The position numbers were made by a program, and so were the translations under genes. Positions 42,572-52,077 of a stretch of 64,000 bases of DNA are shown piece after piece (the first letter of the stretch is position 1; every line of letters begins with the position of its first letter). Origin of the DNA: OLB16 sp964481775 (lineage in GTDB: Bacteria > Hinthialibacterota > Hinthialibacteria > OLB16); NCBI GenBank assembly GCA_964481775.1, contig CAYZUX010000006.1:11063-75062 (forward strand), written 5' to 3'. The notes under the pieces were generated by a model. It saw nothing but the letters and a program-made list of their open reading frames with translations. It was not told the DNA's origin and searched no databases.

Positions 42572-44589
42572 ATGAAAACTATCCGTATAAGCATTATCTC
42601 TCTGATTATCATCTGGATTTCTCTGGCTGCACTGCCACTCTGGGGAGCTGTTCCTGAAGAACTCTTGGTGTCGGGAACACTCACAGATGAGGCTGGCAAT
42701 CCTGTCGTGGGGAGTATGCTTTATCGAGTTCGGTTTTTTGATTCAGCAACCGCTGGAGTTCAGCTTGGTTCGGATGTTACGGGAACCCTCACCACCTCCC
42801 AGAGAGGGATCTTTGCTTTTCCCCTGACAGTTCCCGCACAAGTCCCTGAGGCATCTGAAGCATGGTATGAGTTGGCCATCGATACCCATCGGGATGGTGT
42901 CGATGATCGTGATACCTTTGGGGACCGTATCCGGGTGTTCAGTGTTCCCTTTGCGCATAAGGCGGAGAATGCGGATAACCTGAATGGACAGCCGGGTGGT
43001 TATTACACCAATGCTTCCAACCTTTCTTCAGGAACCATTCCATCAGCGAGGTTGAGCCTGACTGACAGTGACATCCCCGATTCCATCACAGCCTCAAGGT
43101 ACTACCCCCTCTCCGGGGGAACCATTTCGGGAAATGTGCTTGTCAGTGGGAAGCTTCAGGCTGTCACCATCAACACTGGACATGGAGATTATGAACTTTA
43201 TGCAATGAATCAGAATGTACGTACCAGTGATTCAGTGGCCTTCGCCACGGTCGACACCGGACAGGGTGCCAATGAACTGTTTGCGATGAATCAGCATGTC
43301 CGGTCCAGCGATGGAGTGACATTCAGTACGGTCAACACGGGTCAGGGAGCGAATGAACTCTACCCGATGAACCAAAGCGTGCGCACCACCGATGATGTGA
43401 CTTTCGGAGATATTGCCGCAGCGACAGTGACCGCCACGGCGGTNNNNNNNNNNNNNNNNNNNNNNNNNNNNNNNNNNNNNNNNNNNNNNNNNNNNNNNNN
43501 NNNNNNNNNNNNNNNNNNNNNNNNNNNNNNNNNNNNNNNNNNNCCGATGATGTGACTTTCGGAGATATTGCCGCAGCGACAGTGACCGCCACGGCGGTAG
43601 CTTCCAATACAGTGGCGGCTACTACAGTCCAGGCCGTGACCGGTTCATTCGGTACCCACACAGTAACTGTCGGGGATCTGATCGAGATGGCTCCCCAGAC
43701 CGCACCGGCAGTCACCACCAACAAGCTCTACAACGCAGGTGGGAACCTCTTCTGGGGTGGAATACAACTGGATCAATCCGATATCAGCAAGAGCCAGATC
43801 AACAATTCGGGAAGCCTCAGTTTTTCCTGGAACGATGGGGAAGTCTCTGATGCTCTCACTGTTTCGGGCGGAACTGTGAACAACGACTCTTTCAGTGCCT
43901 ACAGTGACCTGAGCGCAGAGGGCAAGATTGGCGCTGGAGTGTCGCAGGTGGCGGCGGGTGATCACACCCACAGTGAATTGGATGCCTCTGACGGAGCCCC
44001 CACAGGCTTGGTGAATGTGGATGCTAATGGAGCCCTGACCCTTCAATCTTCCTCGGGGCAAAACCTCAAGATTTTACCGCAGGGAACAGGAGGAACTGAT
44101 GGTCAGTTCCTCAAAACAGATGGGAACGGGAATGTTTCCTGGGCAACTGCGGGTGGGGGTGGCGATGGATTCACCACTGTGACGAAATCTGCCGATCAGA
44201 ATTTCACTGGATATACCTTGGCCAATGATAACGCTCTTACTTTCACGATGGACGTAAATTCTGTTTACGAAGTCGAAGGTATCATCTATGCAATCGAAAC
44301 AACCGCTGTGGATGGGAATATGTTGATGAATGCCTCGTTTCCTTCCGGATTTAATGGGGGAATTCATGTTTCAGATGCGGGATTCGTATATGGAGCCAGA
44401 CCCCTCACGAATCGTCAAACCGCAAACATCGAGATCTATATCGAAACCACCAAGACAGTCATCTGGTTCGATGGAGTTATTGCAACTGCAGGTAGTGGGG
44501 CATTTACCCTTCGATTCGCTCAAGCCGCCACCTCCGGGAATCTGCGGGTCCTGGCTGGTTCGTTCATCAAATATCGAAAAGTGAACTGA
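42572..44589 (+). CDS. Secreted tail-fibre-like protein, interrupted by an assembly gap
   Basis: One gene broken by the 100-N gap. The left part has a signal peptide (ISIISLIIIWISLAALPLWG), a domain (VSGTLTDEAGNPVVGSMLYR ... VPFAHKAENADNLNGQPGGY) and three repeats of about 27 residues of the pattern TGxGxxELxxMNQxVRxxDxVxF, as in trimeric fibres. The right part continues with PTGLVNVDANGALTLQ, GGTDGQFLKTDGNGNVSWAT and a beta-rich C-terminal domain. The 55 bases before and after the Ns are identical; merging them restores one frame of about 620 residues. The number of repeats at the gap is uncertain. Function: probably a surface or appendage protein; no catalytic motif seen. Confidence 0.65.
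43444..43543. other. Assembly gap of 100 Ns between identical 55-base flanks
   Basis: The run is exactly 100 Ns. Bases 43389-43443 and 43544-43598 are identical over 55 positions. A fixed-size gap with a repeated end of that length is typical of scaffolding two short-read contigs that share a k-mer, so it is unlikely to be a measured distance. Confidence 0.9.
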
Positions 44590-44656
44590 TCAGCCGGACC
44601 TTCAGAACTCTTTCACAATTTCCTGATAAGGAATACGGCGTTAAGGGGAGCGATCA

Positions 44657-45907
44657 ATGGCACGAATCAATCGGTTCACGATAGGAAGAAAGCAAGGAAC
44701 CATTTGCAGGTGGGGATTGGTATTCACCCTCACGGTCTTGGCCTTGTTGCCTGTCCAGGCTGATACCACCAATGGGAATGGAGCTCAACTGGTTTCCATA
44801 GCCATGGATCTCTGGAGTGCGGGTCTGGTTGTGAATGGGACAGGAGAGCAGGTGGAAATAGCGGGTTCTTGGGATGGTCATCAGGTTTCAAGTAATGCCG
44901 TTGGACTCCATGTGGAAATCCGCCGGCCCGCCATCCCTGCCTTTGCAAGCACTCCAACTCCCACACCGACGTCGACTCAAACCCCGACGCTCTCATCGAC
45001 ATGCACATGGACACCATCCACTTCCCCCACTTTCACGAAGACAGGCACGGCCTCATCGACGATGACATACACTGCCACTCCGACAGCTACCATCACCCCA
45101 ACAGGTACCTCCACTCCCACCTGGACACCCTCACGAACCCTGACAAATTCACCCACCCATTCGCAGACGATCACTTGCACACCCACCCCAACTGAGACCG
45201 CCTCTCCAACCAGGACCCAGACACCCTCTCCCACTTCTACACCCACCATCACCCGAACACAGACTCCATCCCCCACCTTCTCTTTCACACCCAGTCTCAG
45301 CACAACACCGACAATCACCTTGACTAACACGAGTACGCTGACACCTACACCCATCGATAAAGATGGAGATGGTATTCCGAACCTTGTTGAGGAGGGTGCC
45401 CCCAACGAGGGGGACTCCAATAGAGATGGGATTGCGGATTCAATTCAGCCGGATGTGTCCGCCTTTCCCAATGCAGTCGATGGACGTTACCTGACCCTGA
45501 TCGCGCCACCTGAAGCAGTGTTCCAGGAAGTCCTCTCGATTATCCCCGATACCCTTGGTGTGGCCACAATTCCTGAGGGAGCGACCGCGCCTTATGGATT
45601 ACTCCATTTTGCCGTGGAAGGAATCCCCTCTCGGAACCGCTTCATGCTGATCCTCATTGTGCCTGATGACACGCAGGGCCTCACTTACTGGAAGTGTGGA
45701 GGAACACCGGGTCATGAAGCCCCTCACTGGTATGTTTTTGGTTTTGATGGACAGACAGGGGCAGAGATGGACGGGCGTGTGATCAGACTCTGGTTCCAGG
45801 ATGGGTTGCGTGGTGATGATGATCTGACTGTCAACAAGATCCTTGTGGATCTGGGTGCCCTGCTCCAGGAAAGTTTTACGGAGATTCCAGATTGGAATCT
45901 ATATTGA
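44657..45907 (+). CDS. Secreted Thr/Pro-rich protein with a choice-of-anchor-U-like domain and DWNLY tail
   Basis: A 416-residue exported protein. Signal peptide: a basic start, then WGLVFTLTVLALLPVQA. A short beta domain is followed by a low-complexity Thr/Pro/Ser linker (about residues 95-232, e.g. STPTPTPTSTQTPT). Next is a calcium-binding-like DKDGDGIPNLVEEG and DSNRDGIADSIQ segment (thrombospondin type 3-like). The C-terminal domain (LTLIAPPEAVF; PYGLLHFAVEGIP; TYWKCGG; IRLWFQDGLRGDDDLTVNK) matches my knowledge of the choice-of-anchor U domain, which normally stands just before a C-terminal sorting signal. Here only a short tail, FTEIPDWNLY, follows, sharing DWNLY with the protein at 27175. 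It lies 67 bases after the fibre-like gene. Confidence 0.7.
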   Translation: MARINRFTIGRKQGTICRWGLVFTLTVLALLPVQADTTNGNGAQLVSIAMDLWSAGLVVNGTGEQVEIAGSWDGHQVSSNAVGLHVEIRRPAIPAFASTPTPTPTSTQTPTLSSTCTWTPSTSPTFTKTGTASSTMTYTATPTATITPTGTSTPTWTPSRTLTNSPTHSQTITCTPTPTETASPTRTQTPSPTSTPTITRTQTPSPTFSFTPSLSTTPTITLTNTSTLTPTPIDKDGDGIPNLVEEGAPNEGDSNRDGIADSIQPDVSAFPNAVDGRYLTLIAPPEAVFQEVLSIIPDTLGVATIPEGATAPYGLLHFAVEGIPSRNRFMLILIVPDDTQGLTYWKCGGTPGHEAPHWYVFGFDGQTGAEMDGRVIRLWFQDGLRGDDDLTVNKILVDLGALLQESFTEIPDWNLY

Positions 45908-45929
45908 ATGAAAGGAAAGAGTAAAATGA

Positions 45930-46805
45930 ATGGATGATGGGGCGTTTCAGCCGAAGGGATTGAGGTATGACGAGTTGAGTGTGGAGTCTCTCACAAGTTC
46001 TGTGTGGTCCACTCTTTCCAGCGAAGGTTTTGCAATCACTGAGACAGAACCACAGCCTTGGATGGAGGAAAGGTCCGAGGGCCCGGTAGACGCCCTTGTG
46101 GTGGCTGCCGGTTCAGGGAGGCGTATGGGAGGGGTGCTGCAAGGGCAAAACAAGGTTCTTGTCCCATTGGCAGGAAAGCCAATGGTTCTCTATTCACTGG
46201 GGACTTTGGTGGACTCTGGATTGATACGCCGCATAGTCCTGGTTTATCGTCCGCAGGACCAGTCTGTGATAGGTACGATCCTTGAGTCCGCCGGTCTGAA
46301 AGATCAAGTTGACCTGGTGCCGGGTGGGGAGGCTCGTTTCGATTCGGTCTGGAATGGGCTCCAGGAGCTAGCGCATCCCTCAGTTACTTGTCCAGGGATT
46401 GTCCTGATCCACGATGCCGCACGCCCCTTTGTCACCCAGCGGATGATCCAGGAGTCGATTGAACGGGCGCGAAAACATGGGGGAGCGACTGTCGCCATTC
46501 CACTTTCGGATACCCTCAAGCGTGGCAGTGAGGGATTCCTTCATGAAACCCTGCCCCGCGAAGAGCTCTACCGGATCCAGACCCCGCAGACATTCCGTTA
46601 CGACTTACTCCGGCAAGCGCATGAGGAATTCCGCCAGGATCCCGATCCCTCGGTGACAGATGATTGCATGTTACTGGAAAGGTGTGGCTACCGGATTGCC
46701 CTGGTGCTCGGTGAGGAGACTAACCTCAAGGTCACCACTCCGGTGGATTTCCACATCGCGGAGGCGATTCTCCAGTCGACACGTTGTCCAACAGATTCGG
46801 CATAG
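45930..46805 (+). CDS. ispD: 2-C-methyl-D-erythritol 4-phosphate cytidylyltransferase
   Basis: MEP-pathway enzyme making CDP-methylerythritol for isoprenoid synthesis. The nucleotide-binding start is VDALVVAAGSGRRMGG with KVLVPLAGKPM, then VLIHDAARPFVTQRMI and VTDDCMLLERCGY. The 291 residues exceed the usual 230: about 45 extra residues precede the fold. ATG 45930 has GGAAAGAG upstream, while ATG 46062, which would give a 247-residue protein of normal start, has no visible ribosome site; the longer form is reported but the start is uncertain. IspF is not adjacent. Confidence 0.9.
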   Translation: MDDGAFQPKGLRYDELSVESLTSSVWSTLSSEGFAITETEPQPWMEERSEGPVDALVVAAGSGRRMGGVLQGQNKVLVPLAGKPMVLYSLGTLVDSGLIRRIVLVYRPQDQSVIGTILESAGLKDQVDLVPGGEARFDSVWNGLQELAHPSVTCPGIVLIHDAARPFVTQRMIQESIERARKHGGATVAIPLSDTLKRGSEGFLHETLPREELYRIQTPQTFRYDLLRQAHEEFRQDPDPSVTDDCMLLERCGYRIALVLGEETNLKVTTPVDFHIAEAILQSTRCPTDSA

Positions 46806-47082
46806 ATTCCCTCCAGATTCATTTGTCACAAGAAGCATGATCCCCCTTTTCCCGGGAGAATGGTCCTACCCCTCAACCTCTCTCGATTTTTCAGCGATAA
46901 TCAGGACACAAGGAGCCTTGTAACTCTTGGCTCATGCTGTTAGGTAACATGTACCCCCCTCAGGGAGGAAAGGAGAGGGGGTGTGTGTTAAAATGAGGGT
47001 GTCAAGAAATTGAAATTACCCACGGCTGGTTGAATCGTTTTTCATTCACTTTTCCGCCAAGCCGTTGAGGAGCTGCGAACCG

Positions 47083-49560
47083 ATGAACTTTGAACGACTT
47101 ACAGAGCGAGCCCGCCAGGTGATGAGACGTGCCAAGGAGGAAGCCCAGCGAATGGGGTGCAGTCATGCTTCCACCGAACACATCCTCCTGGGCCTCATCA
47201 ATGAAACGGACAGTGTAGCGGTCACCGCGTTGAGAAACCTTGGTGTAGACCTGTCCCTCCTGCGCAAGAAGACTCAGTCCTACATCCAGAACACCTCTTA
47301 CTATGTGGAGAAAGATGCGACCCAGCTTTCTCCCGGCGGAAAACATGCCATCCAGTTCGCCCAGCAGGAGGCGCAGAGCCTGGGGGTGAACTTCATTGGG
47401 ACCGAGCATCTTCTCTTGGGGGTGATCCGTGAGACGGAGGGGATAGCCGCACGGGTTCTCCTGAGCCAGGGTGTTGACCTGGTCAAGGCACGTGCCGAAA
47501 TCCTTCGCCTGATGGGGGTTGGTTCCGGTGGAGGTGATGCCCAGGCGCAGGCCTCCAAGAAGAAGTCGAAGACTCCCGCACTGGATGCTTTTGGAACCGA
47601 TCTGACTGAACTGGCCCGCATGGGAAAACTCGATCCGGTCATCGGACGTCATGATGAAGTAGAGCGGGTTATCCAGATCCTCTGCCGGCGTACCAAGAAC
47701 AATCCGGTCCTCATCGGCGAGGCCGGTGTCGGTAAAACCGCCATAGCCGAAGGGCTTGCCCAGAAGATCGTCAACAAGCAGGCCCCCGACCTGCTTGCTA
47801 ATAAACGTCTCATCACTCTCGACCTTGCGGCCCTGGTGGCTGGCACCAAGTATCGTGGCCAGTTTGAGGAGCGCCTCAAAGCAGTGCTCGAGGAAATCCG
47901 CCGTAATGACAACATTCTTCTCTTTGTGGATGAACTCCACACCCTGGTGGGTGCCGGGGCGGCTGAGGGATCGATGGATGCCTCGAACATGCTCAAACCT
48001 GCTCTCGCGCGCGGGGAGCTGCAATGCATCGGCGCCACCACACTGGAGGAATACCGGAAGTACATCGAGAAAGACAGCGCGCTGGAAAGACGCTTCCAGA
48101 ACATCATTGTCAACCCGCCCTCGGTGAAGGAGACCATCGAGATCCTCCGGGGCTTGGGTGAGAAGTACGAATCTCATCACCAGGTCCGGTACACCGAGGC
48201 CGCCATCACCGCCGCCTCCGAGCTCTCGGATCGCTATATCACCGACCGCTTTCTTCCCGATAAAGCTATCGATTTGATCGATGAGGCCGGGGCACGTGCC
48301 CACCTGCGTGCCACCACACGGCCCAGAGAACTGAAAGAGCTCGAGGACCGCATTGAGCAGCTCAACCAGGAGATTGAAGCCGCCAGTGTTACCGAGGAAT
48401 TCGAGAAGTGCATGGACCTCAAGCAACTCCGCGATGACCTGCGTATTGAGATCGAACGTAAGCAACAGGAGTGGGAGGAACGCCGTTCGCGTGAGGAGAA
48501 TCGCGTGGTGGTGGATGAGGAGGAGATTGCTTACCTTGTTTCCAAGTGGACTGGCATCCCGCTCGTGAAGCTGGAAGAAAGCGAGAGCGAGCGCTTATTG
48601 AAGATGGCGGATGAACTCCATAAACGCATTGTCGGGCAGGAGGATGCTATCCAGACCATTTCCAAGGCCATCCGCCGTTCGCGTGCTGGTCTGGCGGAGA
48701 GAAAACGTCCCATCGGCTCCTTCATGTTCCTCGGACCTACTGGAGTTGGGAAATCCGAGCTGGCCAAGGCCTTGGCAGGTTACCTGTTCGGGAATGAAGA
48801 AGCCCTGATCAACATCGACATGTCCGAGTACATGGAGAAGTTTGCGGTCTCACGCCTGGTGGGAGCTCCTCCAGGATACATTGGGCATGATGAGGGGGGG
48901 CAGCTCACCGAAAAGGTACGCCGTCGTCCTTATTCCGTGGTTCTGCTTGATGAAATTGAGAAGGCTCACCCGGATGTCTACAATATCCTTCTCCAGGTCC
49001 TCGAGGAGGGGCGATTGACCGACACCACGGGCAGGACAGTGGATTTCCGCAACACTGTCCTGATCATGACCTCCAACATCGGCACCCAGGATATTGTCAA
49101 AAAGACCGGCTTGGGTTTCGAGGCCCACAGTCAATCCCTGGATATGGCGAGCATCCGGGAACGTCTGATGGGTGAATTACGGCGGAATTTCCGTCCCGAG
49201 TTCCTCAATCGTGTGGATGATGTCGTGGTCTTCCATCCACTGAATGAAGACCATATCCGGAGTATCATCGATATCCTTGTTCATGACATCGAGGGACGTT
49301 TCAAGGGAAGCACCACCCGCATCCATCTCACCGAGGCGGCCAGGGGCTTCATTCTTGAAAAAGGTTTTGACGCTGTTTATGGGGCACGTCCTCTCAAGCG
49401 GGTTCTTCAGAAATACCTGGAGGATCCGTTGGCTGATGAGATTCTGCGGGGACGGTTGTTTGAGAATACGGACATCCAGGTTGACCTGGGTGATGGTGAG
49501 CTGGTCTTTTCCACTCCAAAAGAGACCGCTGAACCAGAGGAGATGGCTGGGGTTCGTTAA
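47083..49560 (+). CDS. clpC: ClpC-type AAA+ unfoldase
   Basis: ATP-dependent unfoldase feeding the ClpP protease, 825 residues. Double Clp_N repeat (FERLTERARQVMRRAKEEAQ; ASTEHILLGLI; GTEHLLLGVIRE); first AAA+ domain with Walker A GEAGVGKTAIAEG and Walker B ILLFVDELHTLVGAG; middle domain with a UVR-like segment (KCMDLKQLRDDLRIEIERKQ), diagnostic for ClpC; second AAA+ domain with GPTGVGKSELAKAL and VVLLDEIEKAHPDV; C-terminal D2-small domain. ATG 47083 follows GAGGAG ten bases upstream and is chosen over an in-frame TTG at 47065. McsA/McsB partners are not adjacent. It lies eight bases before bamA. Confidence 0.96.
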   Translation: MNFERLTERARQVMRRAKEEAQRMGCSHASTEHILLGLINETDSVAVTALRNLGVDLSLLRKKTQSYIQNTSYYVEKDATQLSPGGKHAIQFAQQEAQSLGVNFIGTEHLLLGVIRETEGIAARVLLSQGVDLVKARAEILRLMGVGSGGGDAQAQASKKKSKTPALDAFGTDLTELARMGKLDPVIGRHDEVERVIQILCRRTKNNPVLIGEAGVGKTAIAEGLAQKIVNKQAPDLLANKRLITLDLAALVAGTKYRGQFEERLKAVLEEIRRNDNILLFVDELHTLVGAGAAEGSMDASNMLKPALARGELQCIGATTLEEYRKYIEKDSALERRFQNIIVNPPSVKETIEILRGLGEKYESHHQVRYTEAAITAASELSDRYITDRFLPDKAIDLIDEAGARAHLRATTRPRELKELEDRIEQLNQEIEAASVTEEFEKCMDLKQLRDDLRIEIERKQQEWEERRSREENRVVVDEEEIAYLVSKWTGIPLVKLEESESERLLKMADELHKRIVGQEDAIQTISKAIRRSRAGLAERKRPIGSFMFLGPTGVGKSELAKALAGYLFGNEEALINIDMSEYMEKFAVSRLVGAPPGYIGHDEGGQLTEKVRRRPYSVVLLDEIEKAHPDVYNILLQVLEEGRLTDTTGRTVDFRNTVLIMTSNIGTQDIVKKTGLGFEAHSQSLDMASIRERLMGELRRNFRPEFLNRVDDVVVFHPLNEDHIRSIIDILVHDIEGRFKGSTTRIHLTEAARGFILEKGFDAVYGARPLKRVLQKYLEDPLADEILRGRLFENTDIQVDLGDGELVFSTPKETAEPEEMAGVR

Positions 49561-49568
49561 TCTGTCGA

Positions 49569-52001
49569 GTGGGTAAACAAGTGTATCCAAGGCGCCATGT
49601 GACTTGGTTGGGGGTCTTGTTGTGGACAGGGCTATTCCTGTCTCCAGCCACAAGTCAGGTCATAGGTGAGATCCAGATCGAGGGTGTGAAATCCTCGGAT
49701 CCCGCTGATGTTCTGAAGGTGGTCCAAACCAAGGTCGGCTCTTCTCTGAAAGCCCCGGTCACTACACGTTCGATCACGGAGGATTTACGCCGTATCAGCG
49801 AACTCGAACGTTTCGACCCCCTCAGCCTGCGTGTCGAAACAAGGGGGACCGAAGCCCTCAAAACACTGGTCTTCATTGTCAAGGAATACCCTGTCGTTAC
49901 CGACATCCAGTACACCGGAAATACCAAGTACAAGAAGAAACGTCTTGATACCGAGATCGGATTCGAGGCTGGTGAACCCCTCTTTTTCAAGCCGGATTTG
50001 ATTGAGAAGCTCGAGGAGAAACTTGAAAAGTTTTACAGCTCCAAGGGCTTTTCCAGTGTTTTGATCGAGGGCCGTAAATCAAGTGAAACCGATACCGGTG
50101 TGGTGCTGGAGTTCGCCATCGAGGAAGGAAAGAAACTCAAGCTCCAATCCGTGGGTTTTGAAGGAAACACCGCCTTTACCGATGAAGAATTGAGCAAAAA
50201 AGTCAGGACCAAGCCCAAGGCTTTGTATCTCTTCCGCCGTAAGTTCGACTCGGAGCAGTTTGCAAAGGATATTCGTGCCCTCGAGTATTTCTACCAGCAG
50301 AATGGTTTCCTGGAAGCCAAGATCAAGGAGGGCGACCGGAAACTGGTTAAGGATGACCGCCGGCTGGATGTCAATTTCGCGATCGAGGAAGGCCCTCAAT
50401 ACCGTCTCGGTAAGATCCTTATCGAGGGGGCCAGCACCTTTGAGCGGTCTGAGCTGCTCAATCCGATAACGGTTCAACGAGGGGAAATCCTTGACCGTCC
50501 GAGACTGATTCAGGACTTGCAGGATGTCCGTTCACTCTACTGGAACCAGGGATACCGCCTGGTGGATATCGAACCGGAAATTACACCAGACCGTGACACC
50601 GGGATCGCTGATCTTCGTCTGCGAGTCAAAGAGGGGCCGCGACTCCGGTTACGCAATATCCAGATTGAGGGTGTGGGAGAAGCGGCGGATCAGACCAAGT
50701 TCCAGGTCCCGCTGGAGACCAAGGATTATGTGATTGAAAGGGAGTTTGCTCTCCAGAAGGGAGAAGTCCTGGATTGGTCTCAGATTGAGGAAACCGAACG
50801 CCGTCTGGTGAACCTTCAGTTTTTTGAGAGCCAGGAAGGGGCTTTCCCCCCCAAGCTCAAGCACGGTTTCCAACTCGAACCGATCCCGGGTACTCGTGAG
50901 GCAGACCTGCTCCTTCAACTGGAGGAGACCAATACAGGGTTTATCCAACTGGGGGGAGGCTTCTCTACTGATTATGGCGCCAGTCTGAACTTCGAGTTCA
51001 AAGACCGGAATGCCTTCGGAAGAGCCTGGAGCTATTCCTTCCAGGCCGATGTGGGCAGCAAGCGCCAAAGCGTCACACTCTCCTTTTTCAATCCTCATCT
51101 CAACAATACCAATTTCACCAACCGGTATGGTGTGTATTACCGCAAGACCAAGAAGGTCGGCGGAAGGGATTTTGCTGAGAGCCGTGTGGGAGGAACCATC
51201 GCACTGGGACGCCAGATTACACGGGAATTCAATGCCGAGGTGGAGTACCGTTTGGAAAGGGTCAAGATCGAGGATACGGGAGATGACCTGGTCCTGCGCG
51301 ATCCGGAGGATGCGAATGCTACACTGGTGGATCAACTCTTTGCGGAGGACTCCAGTATCACCAGCAGTGTTGCGCTTCGTCTGGCGAGAGACACGAGAGA
51401 TTATGTCTTCTTCCCCACACGGGGTGTCCGGGATGTGCTCAGTGTGGAGGGAGCCGGGATCGGTGGTGACAACAAGTTTGCCGCCGTATCCGGAACTGCC
51501 GATCGTTACCTCAAGCTCAGAGAGAAGATGGTCCTGGCGCTCCGTGGCCATTACGCCATGTCGTTCCCCTTCGCAGACACGGAACGAATCCCCTTGCACG
51601 AGCGTTATTTCCTGGGCGGTTCGAACACCATTCGTGGATTTAGAGTGGCTGGAATTTCTCCAGTTAAGTATGCCCAGCGGAAGTTTACCGATATTGACGG
51701 GAACGAAATTTTTTATGACGATGATATTCGAGTCGGGGGCGAAGCGGAGTGGTATTCCAATATCGAGTTACGCTATCGTTGGAATGACACTGTTCAATCA
51801 GTCGGTTTCCTGGATGCGGGTAACGTATTCGAGGAGGCTACCGATTTCGATCTCGATACTACAAGGGCTGCAGTCGGAACAGGCCTGCGTTTGAACCTGT
51901 TCAACAACGCGCTGGTCAGGCTTGATTTGGGATTCCCGGTAGCGAAAGAATCCGAGGACAAGAAACAGAACTTCCAATTCAATTTTGGGGCCAGTTTCTA
52001 A
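49569..52001 (+). CDS. bamA: Outer membrane protein assembly factor BamA
   Basis: Outer-membrane insertase of the BAM complex, 810 residues. After a signal peptide (LGVLLWTGLFLSPATS) come five POTRA repeats (for instance VIGEIQIEGVKSSDPADVL, VVTDIQYTGNTKYKKKRL, LKLQSVGFEGNTAFTDEEL, YRLGKILIEGASTFERSEL, LRLRNIQIEGVGEAADQTK), then the 16-stranded barrel with FLGGSNTIRGF, the lid-locking motif, and the typical C-terminal aromatic ending FNFGASF. The start is GTG 49569. It heads the bamA-ompH-lpxD cluster that is standard in LPS-bearing bacteria. Confidence 0.95.
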   Translation: MGKQVYPRRHVTWLGVLLWTGLFLSPATSQVIGEIQIEGVKSSDPADVLKVVQTKVGSSLKAPVTTRSITEDLRRISELERFDPLSLRVETRGTEALKTLVFIVKEYPVVTDIQYTGNTKYKKKRLDTEIGFEAGEPLFFKPDLIEKLEEKLEKFYSSKGFSSVLIEGRKSSETDTGVVLEFAIEEGKKLKLQSVGFEGNTAFTDEELSKKVRTKPKALYLFRRKFDSEQFAKDIRALEYFYQQNGFLEAKIKEGDRKLVKDDRRLDVNFAIEEGPQYRLGKILIEGASTFERSELLNPITVQRGEILDRPRLIQDLQDVRSLYWNQGYRLVDIEPEITPDRDTGIADLRLRVKEGPRLRLRNIQIEGVGEAADQTKFQVPLETKDYVIEREFALQKGEVLDWSQIEETERRLVNLQFFESQEGAFPPKLKHGFQLEPIPGTREADLLLQLEETNTGFIQLGGGFSTDYGASLNFEFKDRNAFGRAWSYSFQADVGSKRQSVTLSFFNPHLNNTNFTNRYGVYYRKTKKVGGRDFAESRVGGTIALGRQITREFNAEVEYRLERVKIEDTGDDLVLRDPEDANATLVDQLFAEDSSITSSVALRLARDTRDYVFFPTRGVRDVLSVEGAGIGGDNKFAAVSGTADRYLKLREKMVLALRGHYAMSFPFADTERIPLHERYFLGGSNTIRGFRVAGISPVKYAQRKFTDIDGNEIFYDDDIRVGGEAEWYSNIELRYRWNDTVQSVGFLDAGNVFEEATDFDLDTTRAAVGTGLRLNLFNNALVRLDLGFPVAKESEDKKQNFQFNFGASF

Positions 52002-52077
52002 GAGCGGTTCAGGTCGTTGGGGAGAGTTGTTCAAACCCGTTGAACATATACAAGGGGGAAGTGGAGGTATAAGAATC

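Noticed and set aside
46953..46982. Possible terminator between ispD and clpC
   Set aside because: A C-rich and a G-rich stretch can pair, but the stem needs mismatches and no T run follows.
47002..48465. Open frame of 487 residues antisense to clpC
   Set aside because: Overlaps a highly conserved coding region completely; the frame is a by-product of its codon use.
50649..51599. Open frame of 316 residues antisense to bamA
   Set aside because: Lies wholly within bamA and has no recognisable features.
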